Shown here in pieces: positions 8,360 through 16,978 of a stretch of 64,000 nucleotides of DNA. Below the pieces are notes generated by a model, which did not search any database, was not told where the DNA came from, and was given only the letters and a program-made list of their open reading frames with translations. The translations under genes were made by a program, and so were the position numbers. How positions within the stretch are numbered: position 1 is the first letter of the stretch; each line of letters begins with the position of its first letter. The DNA comes from Leptolinea sp964397625 (GTDB lineage: Bacteria > Chloroflexota > Anaerolineae > Anaerolineales > Anaerolineaceae): positions 1 through 64,000 of the forward strand of contig CAYNJT010000009.1 in NCBI GenBank assembly GCA_964397625.1, given 5' to 3'.

Positions 8360-8938
8360 GTAAAACTGATGTCTATCGGTTTTCTTGTTAAACCTGGACA
8401 GCCTTTGATATGGCGCGGCCCTATGTTGCATTCCACCATCCGTCAATTTCTTGCCGATGTGGAATGGGGAGAATTGGATTACCTGATCATCGATTTACCC
8501 CCAGGTACAGGGGATGCCCAATTAAGCCTGGCCCAATCGATCAATTTAAGCGGCGCCGTCATAGTAACATTGCCTCAGGCAGTGTCGCTTGAAGACGCCA
8601 GTCGTGGGCTTCAAATGTTTAAAGTTTTGAATATTCCCATACTGGGTGTCATTGAAAACATGAGCTATCTTGAACTCCCGGATGGAACACGCATGGATAT
8701 ATTTGGAAATGGTGGTGGTGAATCGCTGGCAAAAGAAGCCGGCGTGCCATTTTTCGGCACCATACCAATGGATCCTGATGTTCGAAAAGGCGGAGACGCT
8801 GGTTCACCTGTAGTTGTATCCTTGCCCGAATCCCCATCAGCCAAAGCCTTATCATCAATCGCCGAACGTGTTGCCGCCAGCCTGAGTGTTGAAGCCGCAA
8901 AGAAAATCGGTGGTATGACCATAAATATGGTCGAATAG
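8360..8938 (+). CDS. mrp: Mrp/ApbC-type P-loop Fe-S cluster carrier, 5' end missing
   Basis: The C-terminal 192 residues of an Mrp/NBP35-family ATPase, which binds and delivers [4Fe-4S] clusters. Visible family motifs are MSIGFLV, WRGPMLHSTIRQFL, the Walker B-like YLIIDLPPGTGDAQL, ENMSY, and FGNGGGESLA followed by VPFFGTIPMDP. The Walker A loop is lost in the N gap. The usual CxxC after ENMSY is absent (LELPDGTRMD instead), as in some family members. The mitochondrial homologue Ind1 is needed to assemble complex I, so the position next to nuoB-CD-I is suggestive. The PSP1 gene follows 8 bases later. Confidence 0.88.
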   Translation, partial: VKLMSIGFLVKPGQPLIWRGPMLHSTIRQFLADVEWGELDYLIIDLPPGTGDAQLSLAQSINLSGAVIVTLPQAVSLEDASRGLQMFKVLNIPILGVIENMSYLELPDGTRMDIFGNGGGESLAKEAGVPFFGTIPMDPDVRKGGDAGSPVVVSLPESPSAKALSSIAERVAASLSVEAAKKIGGMTINMVE

Positions 8939-8946
8939 GAGTCTGT

Positions 8947-9798
8947 ATGCCGCCAACAATTGTTGGAGTTCGATTTAATCCCATTGGAAAAATCTATCAT
9001 TTTGATAGTGGAAAAGTCACTGATCTGGCTCTTGGTGATTATGTTGTTGTTGAAACCAGCCGCGGAAAGCAATTGGGACAGATTTCACAGATCATCACCA
9101 ATCCTGGGAATCCACCTGAAGGCGGCTGGAAAACTATAGAACGCCGGGCAACTCCCAGAGATCTGGTAACTCGACAGAGCTGGCAATCTAAAGAACCTGA
9201 AGTTGTCGATTTTGCAAGCCAGCGCGCCAGAGAATTACACCTCAACGGGGTAAAAATCATTTCAACTGAATACAGTTTTGATGGAAGCCGGCTCACCGTT
9301 TTCTTCTGCACAGAAACAGAAGAAAAAGCTGATTTAAAATCATTACGGCAGGATGTTCAACGTCGTTTTGCTCCTTCACAGGTAGATTTGAGGCAGATAG
9401 GGCCTCGTGATGTTGCAAAACACGTCTGCGGTATTGGAGCATGCGGATTGGAAAAGCGTTGTTGTTGCCAGTTCCTGTCAGAATTCAACTCAATATCCAT
9501 TCGTATGGCAAAAGAGCAGGGGATTTCACTCACACCGGGTGAAATTACAGGTATGTGCGGTCGTCTACGTTGTTGTCTGGCGTATGAGTTTGAGCAATAC
9601 ACAGAAGCAAGAGCGCATCTGCCAAAACGGAATAAAGAAGTAAAAACTCCTGCCGGAACCGGGAAGGTTGTTGATATCCGTCCTTTACAGGAAATGATCA
9701 CAGTAGAAATTCCGGAAGTTGGTTATCGAGAATTTCATGTATCCGAAATAACGTTTACAACCCAGACAGAGGATAAAAACATTGGTAAGAAAAATTGA
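8947..9798 (+). CDS. ricT: PSP1/RicT (YaaT) family protein
   Basis: A 283-residue protein with the PSP1 C-terminal domain. Cys residues cluster at about 160-215 (HVCGIGACGLEKRCCCQFL and MCGRLRCCLAYE). In Bacillus the homologue RicT joins RicA and RicF in an Fe-S-containing complex that affects RNase Y-dependent mRNA processing. Here only the RicT-like protein is present. It starts at ATG 8947 after AGGAG and overlaps the next gene by 17 bases. A link to Fe-S or redox metabolism fits both the Cys content and the mrp neighbour. Confidence 0.85.
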   Translation: MPPTIVGVRFNPIGKIYHFDSGKVTDLALGDYVVVETSRGKQLGQISQIITNPGNPPEGGWKTIERRATPRDLVTRQSWQSKEPEVVDFASQRARELHLNGVKIISTEYSFDGSRLTVFFCTETEEKADLKSLRQDVQRRFAPSQVDLRQIGPRDVAKHVCGIGACGLEKRCCCQFLSEFNSISIRMAKEQGISLTPGEITGMCGRLRCCLAYEFEQYTEARAHLPKRNKEVKTPAGTGKVVDIRPLQEMITVEIPEVGYREFHVSEITFTTQTEDKNIGKKN

Positions 9799-10516
9799 AG
9801 AATGGACAACCAACAAAAAAATTCTTGTTATATTAGCTCATCCAGATGATCCGGAGTTTTTTTGTGGTGGAACTTTGGCGCGTTGGGCTCGGGAAGGCCA
9901 TTCCATTCAATACTGTCTTATCACAAATGGTAACAAAGGCTCCGATGACCCGTTAATTACTCCGGAAGAGTTATCCAGACTTCGTGAAGTTGAACAGAAA
10001 AATGCCGCAGACATCATCGGAGTGAAGGGAATTAAAAACCTTGGTTATGATGATGGAATGTTGGTGTCTGACCTAAAGGTACGGAAAGATGTTGTGCGTG
10101 TTATCCGTCAGGTTAAACCCGACATTATGGTTTCCTGTGATCCAACGAATTATTTTCCAAATGATGGATATATAAATCATCCAGATCATCGAACTGCCGG
10201 ACAGATTGCTCTAGATGCAGTATTTCCGGCAAGTGGCAATCGGATGTTCTTTCCTGAGTTGATTGCAGAAGAAGGATTGGAACCTCACTCCGTTGATGAA
10301 GTCTGGTTGTCTTTAACCGCGCAACCTAATATCACCCTGGATATCACTGACACATTTAATGTAAAGTTGAACGCTCTGCTTGAACATAAAAGCCAGATAG
10401 GTGATCCTCAAGCATTTGAGAAACGGATGAGAACAACACGTCACACAGAGGATTCTACAGAAGAAGCTCCGCGTTATGAAGAGACGTTTAAGCGCATAGT
10501 CTTAAGAAAAACATAA
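9782..10516 (+). CDS. PIG-L family deacetylase
   Basis: A 244-residue zinc-dependent N-acetylglucosaminyl deacetylase of the LmbE/PIG-L fold. Metal and catalytic residues are visible: His20, Asp22 and Asp23 (LAHPDDPE) and the second motif NHPDH (His133, Asp135, His136). Relatives act on GlcNAc-inositol, GlcNAc-malate (bacillithiol synthesis) or other acetylated sugars, and the substrate here is unknown. No in-frame ATG precedes the conserved region. The start is TTG 9782, inside the 3' end of the PSP1 gene, implying coupled translation. Confidence 0.88.
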   Translation: MVRKIEEWTTNKKILVILAHPDDPEFFCGGTLARWAREGHSIQYCLITNGNKGSDDPLITPEELSRLREVEQKNAADIIGVKGIKNLGYDDGMLVSDLKVRKDVVRVIRQVKPDIMVSCDPTNYFPNDGYINHPDHRTAGQIALDAVFPASGNRMFFPELIAEEGLEPHSVDEVWLSLTAQPNITLDITDTFNVKLNALLEHKSQIGDPQAFEKRMRTTRHTEDSTEEAPRYEETFKRIVLRKT

Positions 10517-10523
10517 CGGATCA

Positions 10524-10543
10524 TCTGATTAACAAGAATCAGA
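10524..10543. promoter_or_regulatory. Inverted repeat abutting the kor promoter (possible operator)
   Basis: TCTGATT (10524-10530), a 6-base spacer, then AATCAGA (10537-10543): a perfect 7-bp inverted repeat ending one base before the -35 box. Its place and symmetry fit an operator for the dimeric GntR-type regulator encoded just downstream. That is an inference. Confidence 0.45.
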
Positions 10544-10572
10544 TTGACAATCCCAACAGTAAGGAATATACT
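10544..10572 (+). promoter_or_regulatory. Sigma-70-type promoter of the regulator-korAB operon
   Basis: A perfect TTGACA (10544-10549), a 17-base spacer and TATACT (10567-10572), about 40 bases before the regulator gene. Confidence 0.75.
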
Positions 10573-10611
10573 TAATTCGTACTATTAATCATATTAATAA
10601 GAGCATATGAT

Positions 10612-11298
10612 TTGGAAACCTATTTAAGTCCATTTCTTCAATACCTTGCCAGTAAAAAAAATAAAGAAGGATGCCGTTTACCATCCCTAACAGAATTAAG
10701 CAAAGAAACCAATACTAGTATTTCAATCCTTCGTGAACAATTGGAAGTTGCCCGGGCATTTGGGTTTGTAGAAGTTAAACCCAAAACAGGCATACGCAAG
10801 AACACGTACCGCTTTACTCCAGCTGTAACTGCCAGTCTTGGATATGCCGTACGTGAAGATCGTAATTTGTTTGATCTTTATGCTGACCTCAGAAAGCATA
10901 TTGAATCAGCCTATTTTGAAGAAGCTGCGGCACTCCTGACTAAAGAAGATGTCGATTCGCTTTACAACCTGGTCGAGACTGCCAGAAATAAATTTAAGAA
11001 CAAGCCAGTGGAGATCCCTTTCCATGAACACAGGGATTTTCATCTCTTAATGTATAGCCGATTAAACAATGTATTTGTTACTGGATTGTTGGAAGCTTAC
11101 TGGCAGATGTACGAGGATGCAGGTTTGAATCGATATACGGATATGGATTACCAGATCCGTGTTTGGGATTACCACGAAAAGATCGTAGAAACCATTCAGA
11201 ATGGCGCTTTTTCCAATAGCAAGAAAACACTCCTCGAGCACATGTTCCTGATAAACCAACGGCCGGTAGATAATGGTTCCCAATCCAACTTTGAATGA
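10612..11298 (+). CDS. GntR/FadR-type transcriptional regulator
   Basis: A 228-residue protein. The N-terminal winged helix spans about residues 1-70 (RLPSLTELSKETNTSISILR is the recognition region, and FGFVEVKPKTG is the wing). It is followed by an all-helical FCD-like ligand domain at about 80-215 with metal-type His residues (HEHRDFHLLMY and DYHEKIVETI). The FadR subfamily senses small carboxylic acids or acyl-CoAs. The only in-frame start near the promoter is TTG 10612, with a weak ribosome site. It lies 10 bases before korA, so it probably controls korAB and itself. Confidence 0.82.
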   Translation: METYLSPFLQYLASKKNKEGCRLPSLTELSKETNTSISILREQLEVARAFGFVEVKPKTGIRKNTYRFTPAVTASLGYAVREDRNLFDLYADLRKHIESAYFEEAAALLTKEDVDSLYNLVETARNKFKNKPVEIPFHEHRDFHLLMYSRLNNVFVTGLLEAYWQMYEDAGLNRYTDMDYQIRVWDYHEKIVETIQNGAFSNSKKTLLEHMFLINQRPVDNGSQSNFE

Positions 11299-11308
11299 AA
11301 AGGACGCC

Positions 11309-13111
11309 ATGAAAGAAATTATTAATGATTTCAATCTGACAGTCAGCACAATAAATGGTTCAGGCAGCGCTACAGCCAATTCAACCCTGTTGCGTGCTTT
11401 ATTTCGTATGGGAATTCCTGTTTCGGGCAAGAACATTTTTCCCTCAAATATTCAGGGACAGCCAACCTGGTTCACAATCCGGGTGAACCAGAATGGGTAT
11501 CTGGGCAGACAGGAAAAGGATGACATTGTCATAGCCATGAACCCGGCTACGACACAAAAGGAAATCGAAGCAGTTTGCCCGGGAGGAGTGCTTTTTTACG
11601 CTGATCATATTCACCTGCCAGTGGAGCGAACTGACATCACTGTGTATCCCATGCCTGTTAAGAAGATCATGCACGAATCAGAAGTCAATCCTTCTGTACG
11701 AGAATATGTCGCGAATATGATCTATGTCGGGATTGCTGGCGAGTTATTAGGGATTGACATGGATCAGGTATATAAGGCGATTGATTATCATTTTAAAGGC
11801 AAAGAAACAGCAATAAAGCCAAATTGGTCCATTGTTAAAACTTCGGCCGAATGGGCCAGGGAAAATCTAGAAAAGAAAGATCCTTATAAAGTCAAATCAC
11901 TACCGGCATTGACCGGCAGCATAATGGTTGATGGGAATACCGCCGCGGCTCTGGGCGCTATTTACGGTGGAGTGCAATTAAATGCCTGGTATCCCATCAC
12001 GCCTGCAACCTCCATATCTGAAGCGCTTAATGAGTATCTGCCACAATTGCGCCGCGACCCTATCACCGGAAAAGACAGTTTTGTCGTTATTCAGGCAGAA
12101 GATGAATTATCTGCCATCGGTATGGCTATCGGAGCGGGATTTGCCGGACTACGGGCGATGACTTCCACTTCAGGCCCCGGACTATCATTAATGTCAGAGT
12201 ATCTCGGGATGGCATATTATGCGGAATGCCCTGTAGTTGTGTGGGATGTCCAGCGCGTAGGGCCATCAACAGGTCTGCCGACCCGGACGGCGCAGGGTGA
12301 CGTGACCCAATCCTATTTCATAAGCCACGGGGATACCCGTTTTGTACTTTTATTCCCCGGATCGGTGGCGGAGTGTTTTGAATTTGGATGGAAAGCATTT
12401 GATATTGCCGACCGGTTGCAGACGCCTGTGATTGTGTTATCTGACTTGGACTTGGGAATGAATGAGTGGGTGACAACAAAATTCGAATACCCCCATAGTC
12501 CAATGGATAAAGGAAAAATTCTCTGGGAAGATGATCTGGAGATAATGTTAAAAAAACGCGGAGGAGACTGGGGGAGATACCTCGATATTGACGGGGATGG
12601 CATTCCCTACCGTACTGTCATCGGCAACACCCATCCGAAAAGTCCATACCTTGCCCGTGGAACAGGACACGATGAATACGGGAGATATACAGAGGATAAT
12701 GAAACCTGGGAAAAAGGACAGAAACGGCTTGAAACTAAATTCAAGACCGCCACAGCCTATTTACCCACCCCGATTTTGAAACAACAGGATTCAGCCTCAT
12801 TTGGCATAATTGGTTATGGTTCAACTGATCTGGCTATTTTTGAAGCCAGGAAGATGCTCGAACAAGAGGGAATACGCTCCAATTACGCACGAATTCGTTC
12901 AATTCCATTTAATTCAGATGTCGAGAAGTTTATTAAAGAGAACCATCAAATCTATGTTATTGAGATCAACCATGACGGGCAGATGTGTCAGCTCCTTCAG
13001 ATGAACTATCCGGACCTGGCGCATAAATTAGTAAAAATCTGTCATGTAGATGGCTTGCCGTTGACAGCCAAGTGGATCTGCGAATCAATAAGATCGCAAC
13101 GGGAGAAGTAA
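11309..13111 (+). CDS. korA: 2-oxoacid:ferredoxin oxidoreductase, fused gamma-alpha subunit
   Basis: Part of the enzyme that oxidatively decarboxylates a 2-oxoacid to the acyl-CoA and reduces ferredoxin. Residues 1-180 form the gamma (CoA/shuttle) domain, starting with STINGSGSATANS. From about 215 the alpha pyrimidine-binding domain follows (AALGAIYGG, YPITPATSISE, QAEDELSAIGMAIGAG, STSGPGLSLM). This architecture is typical of the KorA group (2-oxoglutarate or branched substrates), but the substrate cannot be fixed from sequence. I chose ATG 11309 with AAAAGGA upstream. An in-frame ATG at 11273 would overlap the regulator gene. The gap to korB is one base. Confidence 0.9.
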   Translation: MKEIINDFNLTVSTINGSGSATANSTLLRALFRMGIPVSGKNIFPSNIQGQPTWFTIRVNQNGYLGRQEKDDIVIAMNPATTQKEIEAVCPGGVLFYADHIHLPVERTDITVYPMPVKKIMHESEVNPSVREYVANMIYVGIAGELLGIDMDQVYKAIDYHFKGKETAIKPNWSIVKTSAEWARENLEKKDPYKVKSLPALTGSIMVDGNTAAALGAIYGGVQLNAWYPITPATSISEALNEYLPQLRRDPITGKDSFVVIQAEDELSAIGMAIGAGFAGLRAMTSTSGPGLSLMSEYLGMAYYAECPVVVWDVQRVGPSTGLPTRTAQGDVTQSYFISHGDTRFVLLFPGSVAECFEFGWKAFDIADRLQTPVIVLSDLDLGMNEWVTTKFEYPHSPMDKGKILWEDDLEIMLKKRGGDWGRYLDIDGDGIPYRTVIGNTHPKSPYLARGTGHDEYGRYTEDNETWEKGQKRLETKFKTATAYLPTPILKQQDSASFGIIGYGSTDLAIFEARKMLEQEGIRSNYARIRSIPFNSDVEKFIKENHQIYVIEINHDGQMCQLLQMNYPDLAHKLVKICHVDGLPLTAKWICESIRSQREK

Positions 13112-13112
13112 A

Positions 13113-14153
13113 ATGTCCGAACACCCTTCAACTACTCCAATCAATGCTATCGGGTTATCGCGCGGCGACTATAAAGGTGCCATCAGTACATTGTGCCAGG
13201 GGTGCGGGCACAATTCGATCGCCAACCAGATCATTGCCGCCTGTTATGAATTAAATATTCGGCCAGAAAAAACCATGAAATTTTCTGGTATCGGCTGTTC
13301 AAGTAAAAGCCCCACATATTTTCTTGGTCGATCTTTTGGTTTTAATGGTCTGCATGGCCGTATGCCATCATTGGCACAGGGTGCTGGATTTGGAGACACC
13401 AGTATGCGAATTATCGGTGTTAGCGGCGATGGTGATACAGCCAGCATTGGATTTGGACAATTCAAGCACCTGAATCGACGCAATATGCCCATGACATACA
13501 TTGTTGAAAACAACGGCGTATATGGTTTGACAAAGGGGCAATTTTCTGCCACCGCGGAACGAGGGAAAACATTAAAAAAGCAGGGAACGAGTCGTTATCT
13601 TCCTGTGGATATCTGCATGGAAGCCCTGATCTCTAACGCATCCTTTGTTGCCCGGTCATTTGCCGGTGACCCAAAACAGGTAAAAGATCTAATTAAAGCC
13701 GGGTTAAGCCACAGGGGAATTAGTGTTATTGATATTATCAGCCCCTGTGTGACATTCTATAATCTTGAAAACGCCCTGCATTCTTATTCATGGGGCAAAG
13801 AACACGAATCGCAATTACACGAACTCTCCTTTGTGCCACCCAGGGATGAGATCATGATAGAGGATTTCGAAGAAAACACCGTTCGTGAAATTGAATTGCA
13901 TGATGGATCTACAGTAATTTTAAAGAAACTGGACCGTGAATATGATCCTACAAATCGCTGGGACGCCATGCATATGTTGGAAGAAGCCTATATCAACGAT
14001 TGGCTGATCACTGGATTAATCTATGTGGATCCAGACCTGCCAACCATGTATGACCAGTATAGGCTGGTAGATCAACCTTTGAACAGGTTGCAGGAAAAAG
14101 ATTTACGCCCGTCACGCGAATCACTGGAACAGATTAACAAACGCTTCTTCTAA
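13113..14153 (+). CDS. korB: 2-oxoacid:ferredoxin oxidoreductase beta subunit
   Basis: The 346-residue thiamine-diphosphate and Fe-S subunit that partners KorA. It shows the N-terminal LCQGCGHNS and SGIGCSS cysteines that bind a [4Fe-4S] cluster, and the ThDP/Mg motif GVSGDGDTASIG followed by NNGVYGLTKGQ. It has no extra ferredoxin domain, so electrons go to a free ferredoxin. It ends 7 bases before a strong bidirectional terminator. Confidence 0.93.
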   Translation: MSEHPSTTPINAIGLSRGDYKGAISTLCQGCGHNSIANQIIAACYELNIRPEKTMKFSGIGCSSKSPTYFLGRSFGFNGLHGRMPSLAQGAGFGDTSMRIIGVSGDGDTASIGFGQFKHLNRRNMPMTYIVENNGVYGLTKGQFSATAERGKTLKKQGTSRYLPVDICMEALISNASFVARSFAGDPKQVKDLIKAGLSHRGISVIDIISPCVTFYNLENALHSYSWGKEHESQLHELSFVPPRDEIMIEDFEENTVREIELHDGSTVILKKLDREYDPTNRWDAMHMLEEAYINDWLITGLIYVDPDLPTMYDQYRLVDQPLNRLQEKDLRPSRESLEQINKRFF

Positions 14154-14160
14154 CAAAAAA

Positions 14161-14191
14161 GACCTCTGAAAAAATTCAGAGGTCTTTTTTT
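14161..14191. terminator. Bidirectional intrinsic terminator shared by korB and pyk
   Basis: A 10-bp perfect stem, GACCTCTGAA (14161-14170) with TTCAGAGGTC (14175-14184), loop AAAA. T-run to 14191 on the plus strand, and an A-run just upstream (14155-14160) that gives a T-run on the minus strand. Confidence 0.9.
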
Positions 14192-15645
14192 CATTGTTTC
14201 ACTTCACCCAGCGTATGAAGAAGAACAAAATTCGGTGGACGTCTCTCACCGACCGGGAAACCCGAGATCATGATCACCTGTTGTCCGGGCTTCATAAGCC
14301 CCGAATCGATGATCGCTTCTTCGACTGTGGAAATCATCGATTCTACTGTTGAAACGAATGGCACAAGGATAGGAGTAATGCCCCAGTATAGGCCAAGTCG
14401 TTGATAGGTGCGATTATCTGGAGTAAAGGCAAGCACAGGAACGTTTGGGCGTACTTTTGACATGACCCGGGCAGTGTGGCCGCCGCGAGTAAAAACAGCA
14501 ATGCAGGTAACATCTGTGTCACAGGCAAGTTCTTTTGCGGCCCGTGCCAATGAATAAGAATCATCCTGCAGGCTGAGCGGGTCAGGGGTGGGGTGACAAT
14601 GCCCCCATTCAGCATCATGTGCTTCGGCTTCCTGAATGATGGCATCCATCATGCGGACGGCTTCTACCGGGTAAGCTCCGCTGGCAGTCTCTCCGGAGAG
14701 CATGACGGCATCTGATCCGTCAAAAATGGCGTTGGCAACGTCAGAAGCTTCTGCGCGGGTAGGCCGTGGATTCTGGATCATGGACTCCAGCATCTGTGTT
14801 GCAGTGATCACCTGGCGTGATCTTTTGTTGGCAGCTTCGATGATCAATTTCTGCATGATCGGCACTGTCTGTGGAGACGTTTCAACTCCAAGGTCTCCCC
14901 GGGCGACCATGACGCCATCGGCTGCTTCAAGAATGGCATCCAGGTCAGCGATAGCTTCAGGACGTTCCAGTTTTGCAATAAGGCGCGTGTCAGTACGTGC
15001 TTGATTCATTTCGAAAATTGCCTGCCGGACAGTTTTGACATCGTTTGCTGAACGGACAAAAGAGATGGCTACGTAATCTATTTCTTCCTGGAGGCCAAAT
15101 TTCAAATCTTCACGGTCTTTTTCTGTAAAACCGGGGATTAAGATTTCCGCACCTGGCAGGTTTACACCCTTATGTGATGTCAACTTTCCCCCAAGGGTTA
15201 CTTTCGTCTCCACGGCATCGGCTTTTACTTCCGTAACCTGCAATTCAAGCCGGCCGTCATCCAGCAATACCCGGCTACCTTTCTTAACAGACCGTGCCAA
15301 TTCAGGAACTTCCATGGGAATGACATGGTCAATGCCCCGGGAAGGTTCGTCCGCTTTGGCTGTCAGGAGAGCTGTTTGGCCTTCTTTTAATTCAATGCCG
15401 TTTTCAGGCAGACGGCCGACCCGCATTTTCGGGCCTTGCAAGTCTTGTAATATGGATATGGGTTTTTTGATTTCTTTAGCGATTTTTCTGACCATTCCAA
15501 TACGACGATGATGGTCTTCATGTGTACCGTGTGAGAAATTTAATCTCACCACATCTACGCCGGCTAGAATTACTTCGCGTAGTTTTGCTTCCGTATCACA
15601 TGCCGGTCCTATAGTTGCGACTATTTTTGCTTTTCGTTTATTCAT
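14191..15645 (-). CDS. pyk: Pyruvate kinase
   Basis: Makes pyruvate and ATP from phosphoenolpyruvate and ADP. The 484 residues cover the barrel, B domain and C-terminal domain. Motifs include KIVATIGPA, VVRLNFSHG, LQDLQGPKMRVG, the catalytic region SFVRSANDV, KLERPEAI, MVARGDLGVE and the MLSGETASG signature, and an allosteric-type C-domain (VFTRGGHTARVMSKVRP). It is the last gene of the leftward operon fmdB-argF-rocD-CoA-transferase-pyk, 9 bases after the CoA-transferase stop, which would place it with catabolic substrate-level phosphorylation. Confidence 0.96.
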   Translation of the reverse strand: MNKRKAKIVATIGPACDTEAKLREVILAGVDVVRLNFSHGTHEDHHRRIGMVRKIAKEIKKPISILQDLQGPKMRVGRLPENGIELKEGQTALLTAKADEPSRGIDHVIPMEVPELARSVKKGSRVLLDDGRLELQVTEVKADAVETKVTLGGKLTSHKGVNLPGAEILIPGFTEKDREDLKFGLQEEIDYVAISFVRSANDVKTVRQAIFEMNQARTDTRLIAKLERPEAIADLDAILEAADGVMVARGDLGVETSPQTVPIMQKLIIEAANKRSRQVITATQMLESMIQNPRPTRAEASDVANAIFDGSDAVMLSGETASGAYPVEAVRMMDAIIQEAEAHDAEWGHCHPTPDPLSLQDDSYSLARAAKELACDTDVTCIAVFTRGGHTARVMSKVRPNVPVLAFTPDNRTYQRLGLYWGITPILVPFVSTVESMISTVEEAIIDSGLMKPGQQVIMISGFPVGERRPPNFVLLHTLGEVKQ

Positions 15646-15654
15646 CTTTTTATT

Positions 15655-16965
15655 CTATATGTAATGCAGATTTTTTGCTTCTCGTGTAAGCTCATCCCGA
15701 AAATCGGGGTGGGCTATCGAGATAAGCGCGTGAGCGCGCTGGCGGAATGATTTACCGTACAGATCTACCATACCATATTCTGTGGCTACATAATGGACAT
15801 GATTCCGGGTAGTCACCACTCCCGCGCCTGGCTTCAACATCGGGACAATTTTATTATGAATAGTCCCATCTGACGAAATTGATGAACTGGGCAAGGCAAT
15901 GATCGGCATACCTTCTTCTGCCAGAGACGCCCCATAAATGAAATCCATCTGGCCACCCGTGCCGCTGTAAATTTTATATCCTATGGAATCTGAGCAGACC
16001 TGACCTGTGAGGTCAATTTCGATGGCAGAATTGATCGCGACCATTTTCTTGTTCTTCGCGATGGTCATCGGATGGTTCACATATTCCGTGCGCTGAATTT
16101 CGACGAGAGAGTTTCGATCACACCATTTATGCAGGGTATGGCTTCCCAACAAGAATCCTGTGGTGATCTTTCCGGGGTGAAGTGTTTTTTTTGAGTTGTT
16201 AATAATCCCTTTTTCCACTAGCGGGATGACTCCGTCGGAAATCAATTCAGAGTGTATCCCCAAATCTTTTTTGTGGCCAAGATAATGCAAAACAGCGTTC
16301 GGAATATCACCAATACCCAACTGAAGTGTGGCGCCATCAGAAATTCTCTCGGCAATGTGCGCACCAATCTTTTCCATAACGGGATCTCTGGCCAGATCCG
16401 GCATGGGGATTTCTGCGAGTGGATAATCAACCGGGACAATGGCCGTCATTTTACTGATGTGAACCCGTGTGTCACCTAATAAACGCGGCATTTGTTCATT
16501 GATCTCAGCGATCATGATTTTTGCCGATTCAGCAGGCCCCTTTGTCAGACCGCTTTCTACTCCAAAGGTGCAATAACCATCATCATCTGGCGGAGACAAA
16601 TGCACAAAGGCAACATCTACTGGCAGAATACCTTTCATAAAGATTAAAGGAAATTCTGACAGGTGAACTGGTGTAAAGTCTGCTCGGCCTTCATGAATGG
16701 CTTTTCGGACATTCGCGCTGGCAAAAAGCGAGTTGATTCGTAAATGCCCTTCCATCTCAGGCTCAACGTATTCTGAACCAATGATGGTTAAGGCCTGGCA
16801 AATCTCTACATTGGATAATTGTGGAGCGTAACGGATAAGCGCAGATAACAATTCACGGGGAACTGAACAATTCCCCGTGAGAAAAATTCGCTGTCCGGAT
16901 TTTACATAACGGACCGCATCATCTGCCGAGACTATTTTTCCCGCGTACTCGGTTTTCCAATCCAT
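15655..16965 (-). CDS. Acyl-CoA:acetate / 4-hydroxybutyrate CoA-transferase family protein
   Basis: A 436-residue class I CoA-transferase of the acetyl-CoA hydrolase/AbfT-Cat group, which exchanges CoA between acetyl-CoA and a carboxylate. The presumed catalytic Glu240 lies in IHSELISDG. Other hallmarks are LGIGDIPNAVL (residues 216-226), SGTGGQMDFIYGA near residue 325, and the VVTTRNHVHYVATEYG region. Possible substrates include 4-hydroxybutyrate, 4-aminobutyrate products or short-chain acids, and the gene order does not decide. It lies 13 bases after rocD, so it may process a carboxylate from amino-acid degradation. Confidence 0.85.
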   Translation of the reverse strand: MDWKTEYAGKIVSADDAVRYVKSGQRIFLTGNCSVPRELLSALIRYAPQLSNVEICQALTIIGSEYVEPEMEGHLRINSLFASANVRKAIHEGRADFTPVHLSEFPLIFMKGILPVDVAFVHLSPPDDDGYCTFGVESGLTKGPAESAKIMIAEINEQMPRLLGDTRVHISKMTAIVPVDYPLAEIPMPDLARDPVMEKIGAHIAERISDGATLQLGIGDIPNAVLHYLGHKKDLGIHSELISDGVIPLVEKGIINNSKKTLHPGKITTGFLLGSHTLHKWCDRNSLVEIQRTEYVNHPMTIAKNKKMVAINSAIEIDLTGQVCSDSIGYKIYSGTGGQMDFIYGASLAEEGMPIIALPSSSISSDGTIHNKIVPMLKPGAGVVTTRNHVHYVATEYGMVDLYGKSFRQRAHALISIAHPDFRDELTREAKNLHYI

Positions 16966-16978
16966 ATGTTTTCCCTGT

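Noticed and set aside
7952..8938. A single 328-codon protein spanning the N gap
   Set aside because: Continuity depends on a placeholder of 100 N. The two sides belong to different proteins, so they are annotated separately.
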